Assembly: GCA_938743325.2 (NCBI GenBank)
Contig: OW568891.1
Location: forward strand, 434,001 to 498,000
From: Pycnococcus provasolii
Lineage: Eukaryota > Chlorophyta > Pseudoscourfieldiophyceae > Pseudoscourfieldiales > Pycnococcaceae
Direction of reading: 5' to 3'
Length of the DNA: 64,000 nt
The notes beneath the pieces were generated by a model that was not told where the DNA came from, did not search any database, and saw nothing but the letters and a program-made list of their open reading frames with translations. A program made the position numbers and the translations under genes. Shown here in pieces: positions 8,954-22,400 of this stretch; position 1 is the stretch's first letter; each line of letters starts with the position of its first letter.

Positions 8954-10426
8954 ATGGCGGGTAATACTTTAGAGTATATAAGAGTTTTTTGCTTCATGTA
9001 CAAGGTTTTATGTCCCCACCCGGCCGGGCGGGCGGGCGGGCGGGCGGGCGGCATTGCGGCAAGGTGGAGTGATCGTCACCGTCGTCGGAAAGGGGAGGAG
9101 GAGCTTAAGGAGGAGGAACACAGCGGTCCAGATCTGCGGCATGGACCTCATCGTGCCGTTCTTGCACTTCACTACAACGGACCGTCAAAGCCGCTCGCAA
9201 ACACGACGCCGCCATCGTTCGATGAGTACAATCCTCCGTACCTGCGTCACGCATCAAGGTGCGAGAGAGAGGACTGGGCGGCACTGTCATACGATCGTAT
9301 GGTGCAGCAACGAGTACGCACCGAACAGCAGCGACGGCGATGGAACACACGCCGTCAGCGCCGTCGGCGCCGCCGCCGTCGCGACGGCAATGGTGAAGAT
9401 TACTACTACCAAGACAACAACGACGAAAGCACGACGATCTATTCGTCGTCATCATCGTTAGAGCTAAATTATCGTCGCGCCGTGATCATCGTCGCGGCAT
9501 CGGCCGCAACCGCGCAGCCGTACGTGTATGAATTGCACAATGTGCTGAACAGAACAGTCTGCTCGTGGTTCACTTTGCCAAATGCGGATGCGAAGTCTTC
9601 GTATGGAATTGTGCGCTGGCCAGCTGACGCGCTTTCACCGGAGGGATCGATCGTTGCGCACGAAGATCTCCTCTCCATGCTCAACTACGAGAAATCGCAC
9701 GCTGCGACGATGCCCTCCTCCACCTCCTCCTCCGGAGTTCGGAGTGCGGAGTCCGGGCGCCCTGACTGGGACCTTGCCATGAAATCGAAGCAGCTGCTTT
9801 GCACGTGGTCTATCCTTTCCGCGCGACTCCGCGACCTTGCGCAGCTCCGTGGGACTCAAAGATCTGAGATCTGCGACGAGGCTGAGGAGAGGTACTATCG
9901 AACGTCCATTGTGGACGCACCTCTGGTGGGTGTCGAACACGCCGCGTGCGGCATCCTGCGCCACGACCTGGAGGAGTGGGACACCAAATCCAACAACATC
10001 GACTCGCTGATGCAACAAGCCTTTTTGTCGTTTGTGAAGCACGCCGTCTTCGGCGTCGCCTCCAAGACACAGCTCGACCGCATTCCGTGTTCGTGCTCCT
10101 CTTCGAGAAATTTGGCAGATCGCGATTCAATTGTCATCCTCCAGCTGATTCATCCATCGTCGTTACCAGACCTACACGAAGCACTTCTCTTGATGAAAGA
10201 CGAGAATGCAGATGATCGACACCACCGCCGTCAAGACTCCCACTCTGATCCGGCGGTGGTCATCGCGAGCCTGCCAGGTGACGAGGAGGCTATTGCGGCG
10301 ATGATGGACGAGGTCAATAAGGCCAAAGACAGAAAATCCGATGTGATGATTGACTTTTTCGTTGGCAACGACAACCACTCCAAGACAGAATGGGCCTCGA
10401 ACGTGTATTCGTTGATAGCCATCTAG
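8954..10426 (+). CDS. Unrecognised hydrophilic protein
   Basis: The open frame runs 490 codons from the ATG at 8954. Its first 60 or so codons cross a (GGGC)n microsatellite and may not be translated; no alternative ATG stands out. A basic Arg-rich block (about residues 123-145) and a Ser/Asp-rich block are followed by about 300 residues of globular-looking sequence with many Trp, Cys and Leu residues (for example DWDLAMKSKQLLCTW and VEHAACGILRHDLEEWD). No known domain, signal peptide or membrane helix was recognised. It converges on the BIG/UBR4 gene with only 54 bases between stop codons, so the two 3' ends must nearly touch. The start choice is the least certain part. Confidence 0.55.
   Translation: MAGNTLEYIRVFCFMYKVLCPHPAGRAGGRAGGIAARWSDRHRRRKGEEELKEEEHSGPDLRHGPHRAVLALHYNGPSKPLANTTPPSFDEYNPPYLRHASRCEREDWAALSYDRMVQQRVRTEQQRRRWNTRRQRRRRRRRRDGNGEDYYYQDNNDESTTIYSSSSSLELNYRRAVIIVAASAATAQPYVYELHNVLNRTVCSWFTLPNADAKSSYGIVRWPADALSPEGSIVAHEDLLSMLNYEKSHAATMPSSTSSSGVRSAESGRPDWDLAMKSKQLLCTWSILSARLRDLAQLRGTQRSEICDEAEERYYRTSIVDAPLVGVEHAACGILRHDLEEWDTKSNNIDSLMQQAFLSFVKHAVFGVASKTQLDRIPCSCSSSRNLADRDSIVILQLIHPSSLPDLHEALLLMKDENADDRHHRRQDSHSDPAVVIASLPGDEEAIAAMMDEVNKAKDRKSDVMIDFFVGNDNHSKTEWASNVYSLIAI
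9024..9050. repeat. (GGGC)n microsatellite
   Basis: About six tandem GGGC units lie inside the 5' end of the open frame that starts at 8954. Translated, they give an Ala-Gly-Arg-rich stretch. Confidence 0.8.
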
Positions 10427-10447
10427 AATGTTTTAAAGCATATTATA

Positions 10448-10452
10448 TGTAA
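10448..10452 (+). terminator. Putative TGTAA polyadenylation signal
   Basis: TGTAA lies 22 bases after the TAG of the unknown gene ending at 10426, inside the 54-base spacer shared with the convergent BIG/UBR4 gene. Confidence 0.4.
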
Positions 10453-10480
10453 TCTAAGTTCTAGTTATGTTACCCATAGT

Positions 10481-13400
10481 CTACACAAGTTGTTGTTGAA
10501 GGAGTCCAATGCTCTCGGCGACTTGACCGAGTCGTTCGATTCCTCGTTCGACATCGTAAAACCACCTTCTCTGCGATTGGGATCCTTCCGCGTACTGCTC
10601 CGCTACTATGCAGTCAAGCAGGTCTAGGAAAGGCCTTGCGGCTGACAAATTCTCCGCCGTCGTCACCTCCACCAAGCTTTCGCGTGATGACTGCCAGAGA
10701 TTCTCGTCGCCAAACACAGCGATCGTGGCAGCGAGCGCGAAGGCGTCGAGAGATTGCTTACCACAGGCGGGGACACGCGAGCATACGTTAGCCAAGATCT
10801 CGCTCGCTTTCACGGAAGATTCGCAAGTCTTTGCTTTGAATATCTCTGACATCTCCACAGCAAGGCGACGCGGTATTTCCGTCTCAGACGACTCACTGGC
10901 AGCATTTCGACCGGCTTCTGCGAGCAGTGCAAGCGTTTTGGAGTTGGACTCGCGGCTGCCACCACCAGCATCGGCGTCAACGCGTCGGCCGACGCCCACC
11001 ACACGGAGAGCGAGCTGCCGCACCTCGTAGATGGCGTGTAAGCATCGAGACAGCCAGGTCGAACGGGAAACGGACGTCGACATCGACGCGGGAAGAACCC
11101 GCCTCCAGTAGGCTTCCGCGGCATCCTTGTATGCCACCATAGCGGCGACATCCTCGTCGCGAGTGTCCTCGAAGCGTGGCGGCGGCACTGGCAAGAGCGC
11201 GTTGCATCGCGAACCCCTATTTCTGAGCTGCCCACCTTGCCACTCACTTTTTGGTTGCCGCAGGCGCGAGTCAGCTCGTCGTGCACTTTCGTGACACGAC
11301 ACGTGAATCGCAGAAAAATGAGAAACGGTGTAAGCCACCTCCTCGTTATCATTTGGAACGCACAGGCAGTACACGGCAAGCGCCTCCGAAGGCCGTTCGT
11401 CGTATCCTTCGCGGCAAATCACACATCGCAAACCACCGTGCTCCGGCTCCTCCGGCTCTTCCTCCTCCTCCAGGTCGAGATTGAACAGCGCGGCATCCGG
11501 GCTTGCATCAGTGGAGGTGGCTGCCGCCTGTGCTGCCAGCGCCATGAAGTCGTGAGGCGGCGTGCTGCCGAGAGGCGACGACGCCGCGTGATTCAATGGC
11601 GAAGACTGCGACGGTGACATCGACGACGCACCAAAAGATGAGCGCGACCTTCTCCTCCTCGCCGCCGCGTGGTGGTGATTTAACCGCGCGAGCTCTTCGC
11701 TAGCCGCGCGGCCGGGACTGGGAATCAGTGTGGCCCCCGAGCTTGCAAGAAGCGAATGCGAAGGACTCGCCGGTGGCGTTATGCCAGGACTTGGGCTGGG
11801 ACTGCATCCAGGGCTTTCGTGAATCACGAGGCCGAGAGAGTTCAGTATCCTCTCCCGCGCCGAGAGAGCGCGCGCACGACGCTCCTCTGCGGTTCTCAGC
11901 CGCTCCTCTCCAAGTCGACGCGCCGTCTCGTTATTTGCCGCGGAAGCAGCCGCAAGCACCGCGCCAGCGTCGTTCCCCCCAACACCCCTTTCCGAAATGC
12001 AATTTTCCATCTTGTGGAGAAGCCTCAGCGTGTCGCCGTTCCTGTGACTCGCAAGCACGGCGGCGTGGGTCGGGTCGACCAAGCAAAGAGGTGCGAGAAC
12101 TCGCAGAACCTTTCGCCCGCAAAGCGTGCGATCGAAGAGCAGGCGAATGCAGCGTGAACTTGGCAAGCTCATATCCATAGAAGCGGACCTCGGCGCGGCA
12201 CTGCCTCCAAGTTTGCATGCGATCAATTTTTGACGCCTCGCTTCCTGTGAATCTGCTCTGGCCAGGTCGGGAGCAGCTCGCTGAAGATCTTCAATTATAT
12301 CCCAAAGCCATTGGCAAAGCGATGACACCGCACCTGGACCCATGCGCTTGGCAACGCTACGATGACCTGACGACACCGCCGCGAACACACAAGCAAGCGC
12401 AACGGCACCCTTCGATTCGTCGCTCGGACGCCTGCACAGCGAGGTGAGCGATCGTGCCGCATGCTGCGCAGCACTCGTGCCACCCGCGGAGACGAGTAAA
12501 GGAAGCGCCTTAGCGAGCGACAAGGCTGCTGCGACACGCCGCTCGTCGCTCATCATTTCACCATCACTAGCCTCGGATGACCCAGCGTATATGAGTAGCC
12601 GCTCGATAAAGCGATGCGTATCTAGCTCCGTCGACGACGACGACGGAGAAGAAAGGTTGTTGTTGTTCGTCGCGGAGGAGGAACGTGGAATGCGAACAAG
12701 GGCGGCGAGGATTCCGAGGCTCTGCGATTCCGCCTGCTGATCGTCCCTCGCATATGCTCCCGAGCAGCCGGCGATTGCCGCATCGAGCGCACCAGCTGCA
12801 ACGAGAGCAGCACCTTCGCTCGCGCAACCGCCAAGCACAATGCGAAGGGCCATTGGCCGACTCGAGCCACCCATATTTGACACGATCGCGGGCCAGTGAT
12901 TGCCACGCGTCAGCATGCCAAAAGCTTCCGATGTGTTTGTTGCCGCCTCACGCGCCTGGCCACCACCGCCGCCGCCGCTGCCGCTGCCGCCAGAGAAGAT
13001 TGGTTCTTCAGCTTCCCCGTCGAGACCTGTCAACCGATATGTGACGATCATGGGGCTGCCAGCATCGCTCCAAAGTTCCTTGTAAACACGTGATACCGGA
13101 AGATCTGTCCGGACGATGTGATTGCATACCAGCAGCTCCATAGCGTGGTCGTCGTCGAGAAGTCCGAGCATGTCGAGCTCCACGCAGAGGTACCTCTTGA
13201 TGTCTGAGAATGTCGCACCTTCATCCACAGGTTCCAGGAGCGCTGTGGGCGTCGTCGCAACAGCGCCCATGACGTGTGGGGTGAATGTGTCGCCGAATCG
13301 TGCGTCGTCGGCGTCCACCGCTGCTTCATCGACGAGACAAGATCCCACCGGACTCTTCGCTGAGGCCGTCTCTCGTGATGCCGCCCTCGTTGCCCGCGAC

Positions 13401-16400
13401 TCTTCGCGAGGCAGCTCGCCGCTTGCGATTGCACCTCGCCTCGGAAGGCCCCCTCTTAGGAATTCTTCCTGCGTAGGAGCACGCCGCAGCAGAAGAGGAA
13501 CGGACGGTGCCGAAGTAGCCGGGCAGCAGATTGCTGAGAGGCGACGCAAGGCAGCCTCAGTCACCAGCGGGTGACCCATCGCTTTCGCCAGCGCGTCGAC
13601 GAGCATAGCTGTGGCACTACCTGAATTCTGAGCACCCAGAATCTCCCCCAAAATCTGCGTGATTTTTCTATGGCTCGCCACAACGCTCTTACCAGAGCCC
13701 GCCGCCGTTGCACCATCCAAAGCACATAGCGCGACGACGAGATCCTCGAAAGAGCGTTTCAATCCGTCAAGAGGCATGTCAGCCAATGGAGCATGCCTCC
13801 CCTCGAGCAGGCGAACTGCACGGACGAGTGATCGGGTGACTACCGCCGACGAAAGCGCGGCATTGGCATCAATGGAAGAGCCACACAAGCACAGTGCATG
13901 CTCGCGCACTTGGCGAGAGCTCCACGGAAGCATCCACGATTGCATGCGCCCGCAGGCAGCCTCCGGAGCGTGCTCTGCAAGCTGAGTGAGCAGACGAAGC
14001 ACCGGAGACGCGGCAGTGGAAGCAAGAGCTTCAGCACCCCGGGGTCCTTCCACAGAGGCACGCACAATGTTGCAGATGTGTGCGTAGCTTTCGAGGTTGG
14101 TGCAAGTCGCATGGCGGAAGAGAGCTGCGCAGGCGACTCTTGAGATGGTAGCTCGCGACGTCGACAGCGCCACTTCCAGGATTGCTGTAAGAACTGCAGC
14201 CGGCTGGTCAGCTCCCAAGCAGGCCTCCGGACTTTCCGACCACGCGAGAAGGCACGGAAGGAGCAGGGCATGACATGCCACGGGATCTCGGGCAAACGCG
14301 CCGCGGCTCGCCTCGTCGCAGAGACCTGCGCCGATGAGCGAGAAGGCGGCGACGGCGGCTGGATTGTACGTGCGCGCAACCGAGGGCGCGACACGCCGCC
14401 GCTTCGTCGCCGCGGTGCGACACCACGTCGACATCTCGTGAAGGCGCGACACCGCGGCGGCTGCGGTAGGCTTGATTGTAGCCGCCGACGAACTGAGGCG
14501 CATGGCCGCGTCAACAGCACTATCGTTCACGTCGTCATCCGCCGATAGCCATCCATCGTCGTCCCACGCTAACCCGTTGTTCGCAGCAGCTGCCTCCGTC
14601 GCGAAGTGGTGCAGTCCGACACGAGCGAGGTGAGCGAGGTGAGCGACACTCGCTTCTACGTAGGTGCTGCGCAATTCGCTGGATGATATAAGCGACATTA
14701 AAGCACACTTTGCCGCGCCTTCGAGCACGCACTTTAGCGCACCTGCCGATGCATCGAGCGCATGGTTAGCACCGATGACGGCGGACCAAGCCACGACTGC
14801 ACCTGCTCGAAGACGCCAAGGTGCATCCATCCTCTCAGCTGTTGATCGCATCGTCCACTCCCCATGATTAGATGGTGCCATCAGCGCAACCATCGAACTC
14901 TCGCGCAGGCTGCGCTCGATCAATGCGCGCACGGGACCCGCACCATCCTCATCAGCAATCGTGGTAAGCACAGGGTTCGCAAGCGTCGGCGTCGTGCCGA
15001 GGTCGACGAGCGCTCGCGATGCCGCATGGAGCGCAGAAGCGACACACCGGGGGCAGCCCTTGCAAGGTGGAAGCGGAGCTCCGAGGCAAAGACCAGCGCA
15101 CGCCGATCCAAGACCCGACGTGCTACGCTCCAACGGTAGCACCGCTCGTTGCCCGCTCGCCAGCGCGATCCACTCGTTGAGCATGGCCACCTCCTCCGCC
15201 GCGTCATGGGCATCGCGCATTGCCCATGCGCACGAGGTGACGTGAGCCAAATGCGCAGCCGTCACCGTTTCCAGCGGAATGGCGTTCATCCCAGGAGCAA
15301 GCAGCTGGCGCACATCGTCAGCCACGCGCTCTGATACGCGTAGACAGGAGGAAAAGCGCTCCTTGGCTCGTCGCAGGCGGGCAGCGGTGCACGTATTACC
15401 AGCGTGGGCCGGTGGCATCGACGGACGTGCAAGGCCCGCCGCAACATTCGTCGCATCCTCGGCGCTGAGCCCCGACGGCAAGTTGGGCCCTTCCTGAGCA
15501 GATCTCGGAGGTGCCGCACCTCGATCTCCGATGGATGCAGCCGCGCCGTCGTCAGCCTCGCCGGTACGGTTGATGGCAAGACGATACGCGAGCCGGCCTC
15601 CAGTCAGTCCCACGTCGCGAGTGTACGACCGCATTGTCAGCAACACGTCGATACTGCGAACGTGACGTGAGTATCCACACTCGGAGCACATGAAGCCGTG
15701 CGGATCGTCGTAGGAAATTGACCGGCACCGGCGACACTGCAAGACAGGCTCTCTGCAGCGAACACACAGTTCCGGCATCCCTGTTGCGGTTACGCCAAGA
15801 GGAAGGTACGCCTCGCCGGGATCAACGCTGTCGCCCGACGCGGCGGCATTCGTCTCACCCCGTTCGGAGCCATTCGGCGCCTCGTGCGGGTCCCACCTCG
15901 CGAAAATCTCGTCGAGGATACCATCAAGGCCCATCTCGTCTACCTCGGCGTGCAACGTTCCCGCAGAATCGCCCGAGGTCAAAATCGGAACGTCGACGAT
16001 GGAAGCAAGGCTGACGCGCGTCCGCGACCCGCCACTGTCAGCCTGAGAAGAGTCTGTCGTTGACAATCTCGGCGGAGGTGCCAGAGACTCGCCAACGACG
16101 CGTGCACATCGAGGGCAAGCCAGCTCCTCGCTTTCACACCTGTGGATATCAGAATGAAATGCGTCGAGCGTCACACGCATCCGCGCGGCGAGAATCGGCG
16201 GGTCGAAGTCTAATGCGACATGTGTAGCCATTGGTTCCACGTCCACGCTGCGGACATGCTGCCAAGTCGGTGTCGAGTCCTCTGAGGAAGTCGGGATGCA
16301 CGCCAACACGGAGATGCGCGACACGCACCGCGTGCGCTTTGGCTCAGCGACGCGAAATTCCAGACGCGCCACCTCCTTCAGCGGAAGCAGACCAGCAGGC

Positions 16401-19400
16401 GGTGGCATCGCCGCCGCACGCGCCGCGGCGGTGGGGGACGTGTCCGCGCTCGTCCCCGGCAGAATCGCCTCGTAATCTGTTGTGAGATTCAAGTCAATCC
16501 AGCTCGCACCGTGGCGGCGTGGGTAGCTCCCAATCTGACAGTCTGAGGGGGCGTGCGTGGGGTCCGTCAGCTCAACCTTTGTCGACGTGGCACCAGGTGG
16601 CTGAGTCTGGCCACCTCCGTGCCGACCAAATGCCGCAGCTAGGCAAGTGCTCGCCGCCGTCATGACCTCGGGCATCGCTGCACTACTACTGCCGCCTATG
16701 CCTATCCCAGTGCCAGGTTTTACGCTCGCGGTGAGGCGCCTCCGAGCACTTGCCAACGCGCGCTCGCGCCGGAAGCGTGAGCATGCTCCATGTGGGAGTG
16801 TTGTGCCACACGGCGGACATGTCAGGGCAGGAGCCATGGTTGAAGATGCAGTGGCACTCGTTATCCCTAGTGCACCGCTGGTGAGCGCGCTCTGGTTGGT
16901 GAAGACGAGCTCCGTGACGAAATCGCCTCCACGAGTGGCTGCCGCCGATGCTGCGCCAATTTCGCATGCACTTTTGGCACCTGATATACAGTCCGCGAGT
17001 TCCTGAGCAGCCCGCGCAAGCCCAGGCGGAGGCGCGGGAGGTGCGCACGACAGGCACGGGCGTGCGCTGAGATATGCACGCGTCAGCGCCGCGGTGGGAG
17101 CAATTGGCGCGATTACGCGCGCATCTCCATCCGAGGTACGATTTCCACTTACGCTGCCGCGAGAGAGCGCTTTCGCCCTTCGATGCTTGCAGCGCATCAC
17201 GCCATCGAGTGTCGAGTATGCTGACGCGTCTGCGTGACTCTCAAGCCGTTTGGACGACGCCACGGTGAAGTCCATGAGAAGGCGAATGATCCCACTCTGC
17301 CAGAATGGCAGCTTTGTAGTCTCGTCGACTTTACCACCCTGCATGTGGGTGAATGCACTCAGCGCATCTGGAAGAGAAGCAAGCAGGGCAGGAGCCGCTG
17401 CGGCGTATCCCTCCAGGCTGGTGCGGACGAGCGCAAGCAGATCTGCTCCGAGCAAGTCGACGCTGAATTGCTCGTCGCTCTCGCCCATTTCCTGCACACC
17501 ACGCGCTGACGGCAATGTACAGAGAGCCAGTATATGAACCATGGTGCGGCATGCGGCATGTCGCGCCACATCTGACACACCACGAACGAAAAGAGACGAG
17601 CGCACGAACACGAAGATCGGGCGCCAGCTTGCAAGAGGAGGTGGTGGAGGCGGCGTTGTATCGGACATTGGGGGAAGCATGGGTCGCGGATGCACTGCCA
17701 ACCATAGCCGTGCCACCTCGCTAAGCAGCCTGGAAAGGCTTGACGCCGACTTCTGGTCAAGACTTTGATCCCAATTGGACGACTTTCTGTCACTCGGAGG
17801 AGCAAGAAGCAGCATAAGCGTGTGCGAAAGAGCCCCCTGCACCTCCTCGTTCGGAGCATACGCGAGTGCCGACGCGAGGAGTGCTGTCGCCTCGAAGGCG
17901 TCAGATGCTGACGGCGTGATTTCGGCGAGGGCAGATTGCAGTGCGACGATTGTTGTGCAAGATACCGTGCAGAGCTCGCCCGAAGTGTCTTTCATCGCGA
18001 GAACGTGTGCACCGCTTCGATCAGCAGCGGCTGAGGAAGATAGAATGAGGCGCCAAAGGCGATGAGTCGTTGCCGCGAGAGCACCACGGAGCAAGTGGAT
18101 GTTTGCGTTGCGCATCACAGACCACTGTGTTTCCCCATCCATTCGAGAGTCAACAAAAGCTAGCTGCGGCGCTGCGCTGCCACCTGAGGTGCATTCTGCC
18201 ACCAACGCGAGGCAGGCGGACGCATTCAGCACATCTCGCAGTGCGGGAAGAAGAGACGCGCGTGCCATCATCACCGATGCTAAAGCACTTGCGGGGTGCT
18301 TCGGCAGATGATTCAGAGCACGAGGGACCGCCATGCGCGCAGCACTGGTCAAGACGGTTGCAAGATTTCGAGTGTCGTCAAGCAGCGTTGATGATGGCAA
18401 GCTCGTGAAGATGCCCGCGTCATCACCTCCCGTCGGCGCGTTATCGGCGATTTCCTTCTTCTTTGCGCCTGAAACGGCTTCAGCTGATCCAGCCACGTAG
18501 GCAAGACGCTCGGCAAGCCAGAGCAAGCCTTCGGAGGCACGCGGAACCGACAGGTCCCTTAGCGCGTCCGCGAAGGTGCATTCAAATTTCGCGCCAGCTT
18601 CGTCGCCATGGTGGATCATCACTCCTTCTGCTTGAGCAAGGCTAGAGCTGATCACGCGTACTACAGCATACAGCAAGGCAATGTCAACGGGTGCACCGGG
18701 CTTCTTCTCGAAGGTGTCGATCGAGTGCCGCACATGCCACTGAGGTGGGATGAACACCTTCGTTGGCGCGCACCTGGAGACAGCGGAAGAGAGAATTAGG
18801 CTGCTGCGCGTTGATTCCATCTCTCTCGCGTCATCGCCGTCGCTGTGTCGCGCGTTTTCAGTCATGGTACGTCCAATTTTCTGCGCCTCTCGATGTGCGA
18901 AGGCATAGCATGCGAAAGGCAGGTGTGAACCATGGGGCGAAATTGCAGGTTTGATGGCAATACCAAAGCCGCGAGGGTGCGTGGCTGCGGTTTGTTCCGC
19001 ACCGCCAACGCTGCAGTCGCGGTCATAGCTTTCACTGACGTGGAACACCACCTCTGGACTCTGCTCTCCCTGTATAGATGCACGCACGGATGTGAGTTCT
19101 AACCAGGATTTGGGATCTTGGCCAGTTTGTCCCACGGACGACTCGTTGTCACGATCGCTGCAACGTACGCACATCAGAGGCTGAAGCCACTGCGAGCCCG
19201 TACTTTGCGCCAAACGAGCGAATGCACGGGCCAGAGCATTGCAGACAGGACGAGTCGAAAATGCACGCTTAGCCACCTTGACGGCTATTTGGGATGTACC
19301 TTCGTCGCCCATAAGCTCCGCGACGAGCGAAAATGCGATCGTGCAGGCCACAACGTCATCCTTCTTAGCATTCTCATTTTCGATGCGATGCAGCATGCCA

Positions 19401-22400
19401 ACAGCAAGACGCACAGACAGTAACACCGCACGCTCCGCCGCCTCTCGGCAAGCCTTTTCGCTCGTCTTGCTCTGCAGTCTCGGCGCCTTGCTGCTTGTCG
19501 AAGAAGCGCCGCTGGCATTCGACGGAGTGAATAGTGACAGCGGACGATGCACGGAATCAAAAGCGGTACGAAGCAAGGTGCAGATTGTCTGGATAGAGTG
19601 AGTAGGGGCTCTGAGAGTCTCTGGATCCACAGGAGAAAAGCATGCCGTGTCCACTGCATCGCAGACTGCGTTCGAACACGCCACGAGTCGGTGGACACCT
19701 CGTTTGCAGGCAGCAGCCAGCTTTGCATCGAGCTTGGCTGAGTCCGTTCCACCTCGCTTCGGTGCTGAGGCGGCTGGTGTAGAAGTCGGTGGAACTGATG
19801 CTTGAGACCTCACGGAGCCCGCGCGTGTCTCAGGCTCAGTAGTTGGTCGATCAGCTTGTATCGCCACAAGCTCGTGCCACTCTTCATGAGGAATGGCAGA
19901 ATCATTCGAAGTGGGCATCTGACCAGAGCGCCGGCAATTGCCACACAGGTCAAAGTCAACGCATACGGTACAATGCCATCTCACGCCAGGAATGGGGCAA
20001 ATGCCGCACCCATCGCATCGGAAGCGCGTTGGCGACGGCTCGGGGGCAGTAGCACGAGGCGGTGCCCCGAAAAGCCTTGCGAAGGAAGAAGCGGCACTTC
20101 CCGCAGCCGTAGCACGTCGCGGATCTCCTTCTGGCGGGCGCCCACTGCTTCCTGCCGTCGCCACTCCACCTGGTTTCGATGTCCTGTCATCCGAACAAGC
20201 TTCACAGGTTGCTCGCGCAAATGTTGCCAGAGTACTCTCGATGCTTGCAACGATGGCCATATCCACAGCACGTTGAATGAGGCAATGCGACTCCGCGTCG
20301 CCATCTGATTTTGTAAGCAATTCCCGTGTCACACCTTTGACGACATCTGAGAGCGTACTTGCAATTGCATTTTCTAAACCTTCGCTGGTGGAGTCAGGGA
20401 AGTCAAGCATCTTCCACAGAGGATACGAGGTGGCCAAGGCAATCTGCTGGCTTACCGCTACCGCGTCATGCGGTCCCAAATGTGCAGCGTCACTTCCGCT
20501 TCCCGCATTTGCAATCGATCGGCATTCCATAAGCAAATCCTGTCTTAGAGTGAGGATGCCGCTCACAATTCCACCTGGCATCGAGCCGTGCTGGCATAGG
20601 AGCACAGAGACAGATGACAGTGCGCTCAATGCTGGCAGCATTGCCATTTTCGAGAGACTGGTGGAGTGCGACAGCAGCTGTGGCATCCACGAAGGGAGCG
20701 ACGCGACCGAGCATCTCCAGGAATGAATATCGGACAAGTTTCTCGAAGACTTTGCATCAAGCTGCCTAGTGCTGTTTCGTTTTGGCCAACCACGAGAAAT
20801 CAGCGCGTCTGCCAAGGAATGGGGAGACCAACCCAGCGGAGTCAGAATATCGTTGCCAAGACCAGAGCGAGCAAATGATGGTACCACATCAGTCGTTGTC
20901 AAGTCATCTCGCATCCACAGCACAGATTTCACAACCCGAGTTCCGTCATCCGTCTCCACTTTACCCGTGACGTGAAGAGTGAAGCCGCCCTCGCGATGCA
21001 TGCCAAAGCTCAGCGACGAGACGCTCGGCTCCTCCAAAATTCCCTTGTACTCGCAAAGCTCACGAAGGCTTGCATCAAGCCTCCAGCCATCCACCGCCGT
21101 GGTTTCCTTCTGACGATTCATCGCCAGCACGATGTCGATAGACAGGACCGCCCCCTCCTCCGTTCCCACGAAGAGTCGAGGTTTTCCACTTATCGCACAG
21201 TGACCTACCGCTGCGCAGCTTACTGTCAGCGTGTTGTGGTCTGAGCATCCCGCATCCCAGTCGCGACTTGTTGGTGCACTTATCACATGCATTGGATCCG
21301 ACGTGGACACGGTAAGATCGTACAGAACTATGGCATGGCGGCCGCATATCAGCAGCCAGCAGCCACACGAGCCCGGTACCACAATCCATGCGGCATGCCT
21401 TGTTACGTCAAGTCCGTCTCGCCGGCGCTGGTGAGTATCAACTGCTGCATGCGCTCGCCTGACGACGTCCTCTCTTGCCATCGGGGGGCACAGGGCAAAG
21501 CGATCTGAAAGCTGGGCATTCACCGAGTCGGTGAGCACGAGAACGTGACATCCTTCCTTGCCTGCACAGAGGACGAGGTGAGGCCAGTGAGGATGGAAGC
21601 GAACGAGAGTGACGCCGAAACGAAACCAGGCTCGCGAATCCACTTCGCCGCGTGATACCGCCATTGTGCGCCATAGTCTCGTGCCACTCGAAGACGACGA
21701 CTTGTCCCTTGATGCGGTAGACAATGCCTCATCGATTGCGTTCGCAGCTTCCCGAAGCACGACAGAGCATCGTGCCGAAAGTGGACCAGGTGCGTGCGCC
21801 GGCGCTTCTATGGCACCACCACCACTGCCACTCTCAGAATCTGCTGTCGGTATTGAGAGCAGGTCCTCAACGACAGCCACGACGCCATGCGCGTTCACGT
21901 CGAGCATCCTGCTCGCTTGTCGCGCGCGATAGGGCGCTGAACGTGCCTGCGGGTGCTGCGACGCGAGCCACTGAGTCGTTCCTTGAATAGAGCATGCAAG
22001 AAGCTCTGACATAGTCGTTGTGCGCGAAGCTGGCTCTGTGAGGTTGCCATCAGCACGAGAAACGAACCGCTTCATCACGGCGGACATGGCGAGTGCCTCC
22101 TTTGCGTAAACGGAAATGTCGACGCGGGGCGCCTGCATCGCCGAATACGGTGGCAATTCAGCTTCGCCGACATTGGGGGCATCTGCGGTGGTCATCAAGC
22201 GCAAATGTAGCTTGAAAGTGGCGGCAGATTGCTTGTGCTTTCTCGCCTGTTTAGCAGCAGTCATCGATGTCGATGGCCGTACTGCATCCACATGCTCGTC
22301 AAGAGGCTCAAGCATGATGTCTTGTGCAAGCCAGTCAAACTCCGATTCTTTATCCTTCGAGGAGGCATTGTCTTCCGATGAAGACCGATCCGCCTCAGCT